NCBI RefSeq assembly: GCF_900099645.1
Contig: NZ_FMTL01000001.1
Location: forward strand, 620,001 to 684,000
Origin: Pseudomonas peli
Lineage (GTDB): Bacteria; Pseudomonadota; Gammaproteobacteria; Pseudomonadales; Pseudomonadaceae
Direction of reading: 5' to 3'
DNA: 64,000 nt
Below the pieces are notes generated by a model. It saw only the letters and a program-made list of their open reading frames with translations. It was not told where the DNA came from and made no database searches. Positions 57,003-64,000 of the stretch are shown in pieces. The translations under genes were made by a program, and so were the position numbers. Every line of letters starts with the position of its first letter. The stretch's first letter is position 1.

Positions 57003-57620
57003 ATGCCAGACTCAGCAGATGTAATCGCCAAGCTGCACATCATTTATCAGCGTGGCACTGACGAATCAACACGCCGCGATGTTTCGGTAACAGACTTCGA
57101 CCCTTTCACGATCTCCGGGCATTGCCACCTTCGTGGGCAATATCGGAGCTTCCGTATTTTTGACATTCGCGAGTGTTACAACACCACAACAGGCGAAGTT
57201 ATCGAGAAGGACAGCCTGCCCACATACCTACATGCGCTGTATCAGCAGTCCAGCAGGTACACACTAGAGCGGCTGATGCAGCCAGAGTTTCCAGTGCTCG
57301 GCATCCTGGCCTACATCGCCAGAGCCGACGGCCAAGTCAGAGCAGCTGAGCGCACTGTCATTGCAGCGGCATGCAAGGTGTTCACGCACGATTTGCGGAT
57401 AACGGAATCACAAGCCAATGACGCCCTGGACCGCACAGATACACTGGGCTTGCACAGCTTTAAAGTAGCGGTCGGCCGTATCAATAAACTGGGTGACGAT
57501 GCAGTAAAGCGCAAACTGATCGCTGCAACTCGCACCATCATCGGTACGCAAAAGAACGTCACACCTGGTGAGCAAGAAGCGCTCGACTACATGACCAAGC
57601 GCTTCGCAAAATCTGAATAG
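57003..57620 (+). CDS. WYL-like and TerB-like domain protein (prophage cargo)
   Basis: A 205-residue protein starting MPDSADVIAKL, with an AAGGA ribosome site. Residues 25-70 match the core of the WYL domain (DPFTISGHCHLRGQYRSFRI), a ligand-sensing fold common in phage-defence regulators. Residues 100-205 are helical and resemble the TerB family (GILAYIARADGQVRAAERTVI). It lies on the opposite strand to the late genes, 130 bases from DUF2939 with which it probably shares a control region. No DNA-binding domain is seen, so it is not an ordinary WYL repressor. Start at 56997 is possible but too close to its ribosome site. Confidence 0.72.
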   Translation: MPDSADVIAKLHIIYQRGTDESTRRDVSVTDFDPFTISGHCHLRGQYRSFRIFDIRECYNTTTGEVIEKDSLPTYLHALYQQSSRYTLERLMQPEFPVLGILAYIARADGQVRAAERTVIAAACKVFTHDLRITESQANDALDRTDTLGLHSFKVAVGRINKLGDDAVKRKLIAATRTIIGTQKNVTPGEQEALDYMTKRFAKSE

Positions 57621-57641
57621 GGCCATCCCTGGCCCGCAGCA

Positions 57642-58394
57642 CTACGCCGCTTTGTCGACGATGTTCATCTCGCAGAACTTGGAGATGTCGTTGCTCAGCA
57701 CCAGCGGATCAGCCAGCAGCTCGGCCGGGCCTTCCAGCTTCAAGTATTCCTGCCCGAATACCGGCAGCTCAGACAGCATGCCGAATTTCACGCGGCGCAG
57801 GTGCAAGCTGTAGGGCTCGCCACTCTGGGCATCGTTGAGGCCGGCAATGTAGATTTCCAGTTCCACCTGACTGCCATTGAGCATCTGCACAGCACTCGAC
57901 TTGAGTTTGGTGTAGGTGGCCTTGATACCGGCAGAAGTGATCGCACCGCTGCCGGTCACCAAAATGCCATGCGGCGTAACCAGGTAGTCGGTACCGGCAA
58001 CCAAAGGCCCATCTGCGGCAGTGACTACTGTGATGGGCGCTGTCAGGTCAGGCAGGTGTTTGAAGGGAATCAGCTCGCCTTCAATACCCTCACAGGTGCG
58101 CGGCTCAGCAGTGATCACACCTGCTGCAACCGGAACGACTGTGGAGCGCGTGACGCGCGCCAGGTTGGTCGCTGTCAGGTCATACAGGCCAATGGTGGAC
58201 GCCACATCGGTGACTTGCTCACGCACGTTGCGGTTGCCACCACCGCCACGGAAATTGCGCAGCGTTTTACGGTCGCTGGTGAAGCTGATGTTGAAGACAT
58301 CGCAGTTACCAAGATCAAGAAAAGCATCCTGAGACTGGTAGGCGCGGGCATAGGGAATGCCCTCGCCAATAAACGAGCGGTCGATTTGAGGCAT
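57642..58394 (-). CDS. Phage major tail tube protein
   Basis: A 250-residue protein that fits the tail tube class of siphoviruses by size and position after the connectors. It is beta-rich (ITVVTAADGPLVAGTDYLVTPHGILV, AVQMLNGSQVELEIYIAGLNDAQSGEPYSLHLRRVKF). It lies just before where tail chaperones should occur, but a cargo pair follows instead. Confidence 0.8.
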   Translation of the reverse strand: MPQIDRSFIGEGIPYARAYQSQDAFLDLGNCDVFNISFTSDRKTLRNFRGGGGNRNVREQVTDVASTIGLYDLTATNLARVTRSTVVPVAAGVITAEPRTCEGIEGELIPFKHLPDLTAPITVVTAADGPLVAGTDYLVTPHGILVTGSGAITSAGIKATYTKLKSSAVQMLNGSQVELEIYIAGLNDAQSGEPYSLHLRRVKFGMLSELPVFGQEYLKLEGPAELLADPLVLSNDISKFCEMNIVDKAA

Positions 58395-58417
58395 TTGAGC
58401 TCTCCTGGCTGGGCGGG

Positions 58418-58603
58418 TTACTTGCCAGCTTCAGCCGGGGCGACAGGCGCTTCAGCTTTGGCTGTGGGTTTCGGGGTGTAGCCGTGCTTCAGGGCATGCT
58501 CAGCAACAGCTTGAGGCACATCCTGACCAGGGCCTTTTTTGTAGTGAGTCACGACCCCGCCCGAGGCGAAGTTGAATGGCTCTGTGATAGTGATCTTGGG
58601 CAT
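58418..58603 (-). CDS. Small phage protein between connector and tail tube
   Basis: A 61-residue frame starting MPKITITEPFNFASGG at 58603 with a short beta-strand N-terminus and an Ala/Pro/Lys-rich tail (KPTAKAEAPVAPAEAGK). It resembles small accessory proteins found next to tail tube genes in many siphoviruses. Stop is 23 bases before the tail tube start. No known function. Confidence 0.7.
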   Translation of the reverse strand: MPKITITEPFNFASGGVVTHYKKGPGQDVPQAVAEHALKHGYTPKPTAKAEAPVAPAEAGK

Positions 58604-58613
58604 TGCGGTGTCC

Positions 58614-59051
58614 TCACTTGAGGGGTTGCACGTAGGTGATCTGCACAGGCAGCACGTGACAGGCCCAGCTCCGGCCTTGGCCGGGCGGCATGGGGGTTTC
58701 AGTTTGAAAAGCAGCGAGCTGGACGCCCTGAGTGGTAAGCCCTGCCTTGGTACCGGGCAGCGCGACCTTGATGCCCAGCCGCGCCGCACGCAGGTGCGCA
58801 GCAAAGTCGCGGCGCTTGGTAATGCACGTGATGTTCAAAACCACACGCTCGCGAACACTGCCAGGCGTTGGGCGTTCCACCTCCTCTGTGGTACCTGGCT
58901 GGATGACAATGAAGTCGTCCGGCAGGCTGTCATCAGCGGAGTCGATGACGCGCAGCACGCTGTCCTCGAACACCATGCCGCCGAATGAATCCACGGCAGC
59001 CAGGCGCGCCATCAGCTCCGCAACGATGGCGGATTGCATATCGATAGGCAT
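58614..59051 (-). CDS. Phage minor tail / tail terminator protein
   Basis: A 145-residue protein starting MPIDMQSAIVAELMARL. The N-terminal helix, then beta strands (RERVVLNITCITKRRDFAAHLRAARLGIKVAL), and position between head connectors and tail tube resemble tail terminators (lambda gpU-like), which cap the tube. The stop lies 10 bases before the next gene. Assignment rests on position and size. Confidence 0.65.
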   Translation of the reverse strand: MPIDMQSAIVAELMARLAAVDSFGGMVFEDSVLRVIDSADDSLPDDFIVIQPGTTEEVERPTPGSVRERVVLNITCITKRRDFAAHLRAARLGIKVALPGTKAGLTTQGVQLAAFQTETPMPPGQGRSWACHVLPVQITYVQPLK

Positions 59052-59053
59052 GG

Positions 59054-59389
59054 TCAGGGCTTCACGTAGAAGGTGATCAGGTGGCCGTCATCTTCGGCAA
59101 TGCCGTCGATGTGCCAGGTCTTACCGTCAGCGCCCCACTCCGCCGGATCGAGGCGAAACGCCCCCTGACGATCCAGCGGCTGAAGCAGGTGGCGACGAAC
59201 CGTGATGGTCACAGACCGGTCCACCATGCCGCTGACGATGTCCACGCGCTCAATATCCTTATCGAGCATCACCTCAATACCCCCGGCCAATACAGCACCG
59301 GAGGCGTTGAGGTAATCGGCAAGGCCATCGTTGAGTGACGACATGAGCATTGCGTCCATGTCGTCTATAAGCGCGCCGAAGCCGGCCAC
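59054..59389 (-). CDS. Phage head-tail connector protein
   Basis: A 111-residue protein beginning MAGFGALIDDMDAMLMSSL. The sequence is mixed helix/strand with VTITVRRHLLQPLDRQGAFRL in the middle and WHIDGIAEDDGHLITFYVKP at the end, like lambda gpFII-type or HK97 head-tail joining proteins. It is one base after the capsid stop in the coupled series. Assignment is by position and fold-like pattern. Confidence 0.7.
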   Translation of the reverse strand: MAGFGALIDDMDAMLMSSLNDGLADYLNASGAVLAGGIEVMLDKDIERVDIVSGMVDRSVTITVRRHLLQPLDRQGAFRLDPAEWGADGKTWHIDGIAEDDGHLITFYVKP

Positions 59390-59390
59390 G

Positions 59391-60389
59391 TCAGATCTTC
59401 AGCTCGCGCACCGCCAGCGGACGGGTGCACAGGTGCAGTGGGTTGGACTGAGCCTCGCCCATCACGCCTTTGTCGAACGGCATGCGCTCCAACTTGGTGT
59501 AATACGGCAGCCCCTCAGTGTTGACAGTCTCCATGTAATCCGCCGGCGCAAACGCGCTGATGAACAACTCTGGCACTCCCTCTGGGATGACGCGCGCGCG
59601 GTCATCCGCGATAAAGCCTTCGCCGGCATGGCGGCCAAGCGAGCGCATCCAGAGGATGCCACCGAAGCTGAACGATGCACGACGGTCACCACGCAACTGC
59701 GCTGCTGCTTCGCTGGCCAGGTAGGCTTCGCGCACGTTTTTATGCGCGATCAACTTCGACCAGAAGGTGCGACCGCACAGGGCAATAGCCCCGGTGCTGG
59801 TGACATTACCCAAGGCATCTTCCTGGGCCTCGAGAACAGCGACGCATTTTTCAGAGACGTCCGTGTCAGGGACGCCCAGCCCCATGGAGTACACCGCAGG
59901 ACGGGCGAGGCCGAAGCGCTGGTAAATATCCAGCAGAACCGTCTCGCCGTCAGCATCAAACACCTTGCCACCGGTTGCACCGATTCGCTGGAACTCGTGA
60001 GTGAGGTCAAGCTGGCGGCGGGCCTTTTCGACTCGACGCGCAACCACTGCCTGGGCCGATTGCAGTTCGGTGGTGCTACCAACCGCGCGGATACCCTGAA
60101 TTTCGTCAGCGAGAATCTTGAACACCTGCGGCAGATGCACGGTGTTGAAGGGGATCAACGAACGCTTGTCCCCAATGACAGCTAAGCCAGTACCACCACG
60201 CGGGGCGGCGGGCACCAGAGCAAGTACGTTGCCGTCCTTCTCAATCTGCACCGTGGTGCTGGCAACGCCCTGCTCCTCGAACAGACCTAGACTAGCGATC
60301 TGCCCCGGCAACGCATGTTCTTCGTTGATGACGGTGAGTAGGTTAACGACGCCGAACGCTTCGTCTTCAAAAATGGAAATCTCGGCCAT
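59391..60389 (-). CDS. Major capsid protein (lambda gpE type)
   Basis: A 332-residue capsid protein of the lambda gpE family: it starts MAEISIFEDEAFGVVNLLTVIN, has the A-domain segment RRASFSFGGILWMRSLGRHAGEG near residue 235, and ends PLAVRELKI. It follows the gpD decoration gene, as in lambda. A perfect hairpin lies just upstream of its start. It is the most highly expressed structural gene expected here. Confidence 0.9.
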   Translation of the reverse strand: MAEISIFEDEAFGVVNLLTVINEEHALPGQIASLGLFEEQGVASTTVQIEKDGNVLALVPAAPRGGTGLAVIGDKRSLIPFNTVHLPQVFKILADEIQGIRAVGSTTELQSAQAVVARRVEKARRQLDLTHEFQRIGATGGKVFDADGETVLLDIYQRFGLARPAVYSMGLGVPDTDVSEKCVAVLEAQEDALGNVTSTGAIALCGRTFWSKLIAHKNVREAYLASEAAAQLRGDRRASFSFGGILWMRSLGRHAGEGFIADDRARVIPEGVPELFISAFAPADYMETVNTEGLPYYTKLERMPFDKGVMGEAQSNPLHLCTRPLAVRELKI

Positions 60390-60409
60390 GATGGGCTCCT
60401 AGAAATGAC

Positions 60410-60431
60410 AAACCCCGCAAAGGCGGGGTTT
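60410..60431 (-). terminator. Hairpin upstream of the capsid gene
   Basis: AAACCCCGC (60410-60418) and GCGGGGTTT (60423-60431) form a perfect 9-bp hairpin with a four-base loop in the gap between the decoration and capsid genes. The T-run is short, so it could also be an mRNA-end stabiliser or processing site. Confidence 0.65.
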
Positions 60432-60455
60432 AGGGTGTCGGGGTGGTTCTGAGGG

Positions 60456-61091
60456 TTATGGGCGTACCACGATACCCAGCGCTGCCAAATCGGCCTTCCC
60501 GGGCGCATCCAGCCCTGTGAGTAGCCGCTCGATCACTTCGGCATCACGCACGATGGCTGCGGCAAGAATGTCGTTCTCAGTAGCGTCGACACCCGCATAG
60601 AGGATGGCCCCGGCCGTACGACGACCATCGTCGGTGCCGTCATCGTCGTAGGGGGTGTACTCACCGAGGCCGGCCTTGACTGCCAGGTTGAAGCCGTCAC
60701 CCACTGCGAAATCAGTGCTGCCATCTGCCAGGGTGAAGCTGATGCCGCCGCCGGTGAATGCAGTACCGACAGTGCCCACGCCCACTACAACACCTACCGG
60801 GTTGGTCACTTCGAACTGGCCGCCGTTGGCTGCCGTACTGGTAATTTCCAGAACGTAAGTGCCGGTGATGGCAGCCGTGGTCACGCTGGCCGAACCAACC
60901 GTGCCGTTGCCTGTATTGCCGGCCTGCGCCGTGGAGATCAGAGCGTTAGCTGCAGTCAGCATGGCCAGCAATGTGCCGGCCGCGAGGATGCCGGAACCTG
61001 CACTGATGGTGATATTTGCGCGGCTGCGTTCGCCATTGGCCTCCGAAAGGAGGAATTCACCGGCGTGCACGCCTTCTGTTTTGATGCTCAT
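60456..61091 (-). CDS. Head decoration protein (lambda gpD type) with inserted domain
   Basis: A 211-residue protein whose ends match gpD decoration proteins (GEFLLSEANGERSRANITI at the start; GAILYAGVDATENDILAAAIVRDAEVIE at the end), but which is about 95 residues longer than lambda gpD (110). The extra part (about residues 55-135) is Gly/Thr/Val-rich, with a strand-repeat pattern. Decoration proteins stabilise the capsid after DNA filling; inserted domains often project outward. Start overlaps the protease stop. Confidence 0.85.
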   Translation of the reverse strand: MSIKTEGVHAGEFLLSEANGERSRANITISAGSGILAAGTLLAMLTAANALISTAQAGNTGNGTVGSASVTTAAITGTYVLEITSTAANGGQFEVTNPVGVVVGVGTVGTAFTGGGISFTLADGSTDFAVGDGFNLAVKAGLGEYTPYDDDGTDDGRRTAGAILYAGVDATENDILAAAIVRDAEVIERLLTGLDAPGKADLAALGIVVRP

Positions 61092-62281
61092 TGATGCGCT
61101 CCTTTCGAGGCATTGGGTTTGCGGCTGGCGTAGACAGCCTTGGGGGTTACTGCGTTGAGCGTCGGCGCCGGGTCATCCGGCAACGGCGGGTGGTTGTTGA
61201 GCTCAACCTTGTTGCTATTGGCGAGCAGCTTGTCGAACAGCTTGGCTCGGGCCTGATCGGCATTCAGGCCGTCTTTGATGAACTGCTCGGCCTCGCCGGG
61301 GTGCTTGGCCACCACGCAGATATCGCGAACAGCAATGGCGTTTTTCACCGCCGCCTGGACAGCGCCGACACTCTTCAAACCGCAGGCGTTGATGAGCACA
61401 TGAGCAACGTTGGCTAGACCGGCGGCCTGGCAATCAGCAGTTAGCTGGGCAGCCAGGGCTACCAGGTCAGGGGCTGGTTCCGGATCAGGATCAGTCGGGG
61501 GGATCGAGGCGGGTTCGGGTTCCGGGTCAGACGGTTGGTTGCTGACCAGATCCAGTGCCGCCTGAGGCGTATTTCGGTAACGATTGAGGATTTTGCCGTG
61601 GGCACTGTTACTAACCTGAGGAAGGCTACCCTCAAGTACTTCGTCCACGAAGCCCATCGATTTTGCTTCGGTTGGTGTCAGCCAGGTCTCTTCATTGATG
61701 AGACGCCGAAGCTCCGCTTCATCAATTGTCAAAGGGCGGCGCTGATAGCTGACAACAATGCCATCCAGCGCCTTGTCCATCATGTCCGCCATTTTCCGAA
61801 GCTCATCGCTGCCACCAGCTATAAACGTCCAGGGGTTGTGGATCATGAACAGTGCGTTGTCGGCCATTTCCAAACGATGCGCACCACAAGCAGCAACACT
61901 GGCGGCGCTGAAGCAGGCACCCACAATCCGAGCAGTGCAACGTTCACCCAGCGCGTTGAGAGTGTTGTGGATAGCAATGCCGTCGAAGAGATCGCCACCG
62001 ATGCTGTCAAAGAAAACCATCACCGGTGACGTGCCATCGTCCTTAGACTTGAGGTCACGGATAAAGTCGCCGGAGGTGATTCCCCAGTATCCGATCTCGC
62101 CGTAGAAGTAGATTTCAATGGTCTTCTGTTCGGCCTCACCGACTGCGCGGATGTTATACCAGTGCTCGGCTTGCAGTTCCGGAGCGCCGATTTTGTTCAT
62201 GATGCGGGGATGATCGATGGTGCACGCCGCCATCCCCGCCATGGCGCAGGCTAAAGCCAGCGCACTTGGAATTCGTTTCAT
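61088..62281 (-). CDS. Head maturation protease, ClpP-like, with C-terminal extension
   Basis: A 397-residue protein with a ClpP-like serine protease domain at about residues 40-240: S125 in GACFSAASVAACG and H148 in MIHNPW match the catalytic Ser and His. The C-terminal third (residues 265-397) is acidic and proline-rich with a helical end, in the place where lambda-type phages carry the scaffold. Start at 62281 overlaps the portal stop (ATGA) and has an AGAGGA site. The first 20 residues (MKRIPSALALACAMAGMAAC) look like a lipoprotein signal, which is odd for this role. Confidence 0.87.
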   Translation of the reverse strand: MKRIPSALALACAMAGMAACTIDHPRIMNKIGAPELQAEHWYNIRAVGEAEQKTIEIYFYGEIGYWGITSGDFIRDLKSKDDGTSPVMVFFDSIGGDLFDGIAIHNTLNALGERCTARIVGACFSAASVAACGAHRLEMADNALFMIHNPWTFIAGGSDELRKMADMMDKALDGIVVSYQRRPLTIDEAELRRLINEETWLTPTEAKSMGFVDEVLEGSLPQVSNSAHGKILNRYRNTPQAALDLVSNQPSDPEPEPASIPPTDPDPEPAPDLVALAAQLTADCQAAGLANVAHVLINACGLKSVGAVQAAVKNAIAVRDICVVAKHPGEAEQFIKDGLNADQARAKLFDKLLANSNKVELNNHPPLPDDPAPTLNAVTPKAVYASRKPNASKGAHQ

Positions 62282-63729
62282 TTCTGATCCTCTTTTTCGG
62301 GTGCCAGGTCGGCGGTGTCAGTGGAGTAGTTGAGGCCGAGCTTTTCGGCGCGCTGATTGTCCTGGGCGTTCTCCTGGTCAATGAGCTCCGCGTCATAGCC
62401 GGTGCGCAGCACTTGTTCGCTACGGCTAGTGAGGCCTGCGCGGATTTCCAGAATCTTGCCCTGTGGATCTTGAACGGGATGAATGTAGGTCCAACCTTGC
62501 GGAACCCAGCGGGTGCGCAGGTAATCACGGCGGCGGGCTGCGTAGTCCGGCAGACTGACAACGCCCGAGAGCACTGCTGCGTCCATCCAGGCAGCACGGA
62601 TGGGCCTGCACAGCTGGTGAACGTAAACAGCAAACTGCAGCTGCTCGATGCGCCGCCGGAAGTCGTTGAGCAACACGCGCAACACTCGGTCGCTGATGTC
62701 GCCCATATCACCGGTCAACAGTTCATAGGGCAGCTCAACACCCACCGCAGCGGCCTGTAGTTGCTGCCGCATAAAGTCGATATAGGTATTGCCTGCATCC
62801 GGCGGGTCAGAGAACTCAACCTCCTCGCCATCGAGCAGTTCCTGCATTGAGCCAGGCTCAAGGGCGACTAGCGGCGAACCGTCACGGTCGGCCTGGACCG
62901 GCTGCCCTGTCATCGGGTCTAACGCTGGTGGGCCTTCCGATGCTGGGCGTTTGATGAAGCCGGCGAACAGGTTGCTGACTTCCTGCCTGAACAGCACCGC
63001 ATCGTCATAGTTGTCCAATGAACGCAGACGCAGCAGCACCGGAGCCAAGCGCGGAATGCCGCGTAGTTGACCGGCATCGACTACTTCATAGATATGCAGC
63101 ACCTGGTCGGCTGGAACGCGGTGCAGGGTGTTGAAGCGGTACCCGGCCGAGATCGCGTCTCCGGGGTTACTTTGGTACATCCAGTACGCAACCCGCTTGC
63201 CGATACTGTTGAACTCAATGCCAGCGCGCACAGTGTTGCCAGCTCGGGTTTTGAAGTTCTTGTCCAACGGCACGAACTCCGCCGGCAGCAATTGCAGCTG
63301 CAGGGGAACCGCTAAGCCATCCTCGGGGCGACGAAGACGCAGGCGCACAAAACACTCGCCAGCTTCCTCAACCATGCGACATACCAGCGCCTGTAGGCCG
63401 TAAAAATCGGAGCGGTCGTCAGCATCAGCTTCGTCTACCCAGTCCTCCCACAATTGGTGCAGTGCTGAGCGCTGAGCAGCATCGGCCAATTGCGAGCGCG
63501 GCACGATACCGGTTCCGATGATGTTGGTTACGCGCTTGGAGATAGCGCTGAACGCATACGGATCATTGCGCACCGCGGCTCTGGCACGCTTACGCAAGGC
63601 TGGCAGAGCAGGGATCGCGACGGCGTTGAGTGCGGCGTCTGGGGCGTCCCAACCTTTGGCCCGGCGGCCAGTACCGGCGCCTTCGTAACTGTTGCGGATG
63701 CGCTTGGGGGTGTTTCGGATGTGATTCAT
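62278..63729 (-). CDS. Phage portal protein (lambda gpB type)
   Basis: The portal forms the dodecameric ring at the capsid vertex through which DNA is packaged. The 483-residue protein has the family start SYEGAGTGRRAKGW, the central EVDADDRSDFYGLQAL-like segment, and the helical region RQEVSNLFAGFIKRP near residue 245. ATGA overlaps at both ends link it to the joiner and the protease. Confidence 0.93.
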   Translation of the reverse strand: MNHIRNTPKRIRNSYEGAGTGRRAKGWDAPDAALNAVAIPALPALRKRARAAVRNDPYAFSAISKRVTNIIGTGIVPRSQLADAAQRSALHQLWEDWVDEADADDRSDFYGLQALVCRMVEEAGECFVRLRLRRPEDGLAVPLQLQLLPAEFVPLDKNFKTRAGNTVRAGIEFNSIGKRVAYWMYQSNPGDAISAGYRFNTLHRVPADQVLHIYEVVDAGQLRGIPRLAPVLLRLRSLDNYDDAVLFRQEVSNLFAGFIKRPASEGPPALDPMTGQPVQADRDGSPLVALEPGSMQELLDGEEVEFSDPPDAGNTYIDFMRQQLQAAAVGVELPYELLTGDMGDISDRVLRVLLNDFRRRIEQLQFAVYVHQLCRPIRAAWMDAAVLSGVVSLPDYAARRRDYLRTRWVPQGWTYIHPVQDPQGKILEIRAGLTSRSEQVLRTGYDAELIDQENAQDNQRAEKLGLNYSTDTADLAPEKEDQK

Positions 63730-63953
63730 CAGATGCCTTTGCCCCCGTGGTAAAGCCGCGTAATGCGCGGTCGCCCGTCCTTCGCGGCCGCCTCGCGGCC
63801 GGCCTGTTTTGCATACTGTTCTTCCAGCATGCGCAGGCTCGCGAGCTCGGCGCGCTGCACCTCACGGTCGCCCTTACGAAGCCGCTGGCCTTTGCGCAGG
63901 ACTTCATCGATTTCCGCCCGGACGTTATCCAGACGCTCTTGTGCCGTTGTCAT
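63729..63953 (-). CDS. gpW-like head-tail joining protein
   Basis: A 74-residue helical protein starting MTTAQERLDNVRAEID at 63953 with an AGG site. It is of the size, position (between terminase and portal) and helical composition of lambda gpW, which joins head and tail after packaging. The start is chosen over a seven-codon longer frame because of the ribosome site. Confidence 0.78.
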   Translation of the reverse strand: MTTAQERLDNVRAEIDEVLRKGQRLRKGDREVQRAELASLRMLEEQYAKQAGREAAAKDGRPRITRLYHGGKGI

Positions 63954-63970
63954 ACAGGCCTCGTCTTGGC

Positions 63971-64000
63971 TCAACGCCGTTTCAGGTAACCGCTACTGGA
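63971..64000 (-). CDS. Terminase large subunit, C-terminal end (partial)
   Basis: The last nine codons of a frame that enters the window from its right edge read SSSGYLKRR and then a stop. A gene ending like this just before a gpW-like gene is expected to be the large terminase, in lambda order. Only this tail is visible, so the call rests on gene order. Confidence 0.55.
   Translation of the reverse strand, partial: SSSGYLKRR

Larger units (their letters stand above)
38524..64000. mobile_element. Prophage (siphovirus-like, lambda-type head) at tRNA-Leu; right end outside window
   Basis: From the end of tRNA-Leu to the window edge all genes are phage or cargo genes: umuDC, a DNA methylase, lysis genes, tail, tape measure, tail tube, capsid, portal, head protease, joiner and terminase tail, in the usual head-to-tail-to-lysis order on the minus strand. 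Intercistronic TGATG and ATGA overlaps are frequent, as in phage late operons. The integrase, repressor and replication genes are not seen and should lie beyond 64,000. The att core cannot be defined without the other end. Confidence 0.92.

Noticed and set aside
57311..57626. Hidden tail-assembly chaperone frames opposite the WYL-TerB gene
   Set aside because: The minus-strand frames here are Cys/Ser/Arg-rich shadows without chaperone-like helical sequence or a slippery site that I could see.

Overview
The window is a stretch of a Pseudomonas-type gammaproteobacterial chromosome (positions 1 to about 38,520) followed by most of the late region of an integrated siphovirus-like prophage (about 38,524 to beyond 64,000). 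Genus-level assignment rests on gene content, protein lengths and order: xseA, LytM-type peptidase, leuA, then der-bamB-yfgM-hisS-ispG-rodZ-pilF-rlmN-ndk-isc operon-cysE-trmJ / suhB / secF-secD-yajC-tgt-queA-tRNA-Leu, which is the order I recall for Pseudomonas genomes such as PAO1. No species call is possible from this alone.

Positions 1-14,600: the end of a TonB-dependent receptor, a zinc-ribbon protein of unknown role, xseA, an M23 peptidase, and then the most striking chromosomal gene, a flagellin (3464-5140) whose surface-exposed middle is replaced by an HExxH zinc-metallopeptidase domain. It has its own textbook FliA (sigma-28) promoter and lies away from any flagellar cluster. It fits the proteolytic flagellin family (flagellinolysin). 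After it come a mechanosensitive channel, leuA with a leucine-rich candidate leader peptide, an HxlR regulator divergent from an Old Yellow Enzyme, an SDR enzyme divergent from a MerR regulator that has a clear operator between the promoter boxes, a periplasmic solute-binding protein, and a nitrilase-family amidase overlapping an aminotransferase (a methionine-salvage type pair).

Positions 14,650-38,520: core housekeeping genes, almost all on the minus strand: ribosome assembly GTPase Der, outer-membrane assembly BamB, the YfgM-HisS-IspG-RodZ-PilF-RlmN string, Ndk, the full iscRSUA-hscBA-fdx-iscX iron-sulfur operon with a promoter carrying IscR-like sites, CysE, TrmJ, SuhB, the SecDF-YajC translocase accessory complex and the queuosine genes tgt and queA. 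A tRNA-Leu(CAA) gene with a near-consensus promoter ends the core segment.

Positions 38,524-64,000: a prophage abutting the 3' end of tRNA-Leu. Read in the direction of late transcription (minus strand, from 64,000 down) it holds the terminase tail, gpW-like joiner, portal, ClpP-like head protease, gpD-like decoration protein, gpE-like capsid, connectors, tail tube, tape measure, a set of translationally coupled tail proteins of unfamiliar type, and a lysis cassette (GH19 endolysin, Rz with Rz1 nested inside it). Next come a DNA adenine methylase and a umuDC pair. Both umuDC and the methylase have near-perfect LexA boxes, so the host SOS response probably drives them. Cargo-like genes sit at three places: a DUF4041/GIY-YIG nuclease-like gene near the tRNA, a plus-strand pair including an RsmN/CsrA-type RNA-binding protein between lysis and tail genes, and a divergent DUF2939 / WYL-TerB pair where tail-assembly chaperones would be expected. 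No integrase, repressor or second att site is in the window; these should lie beyond 64,000. No CRISPR array, rRNA or insertion sequence was seen.
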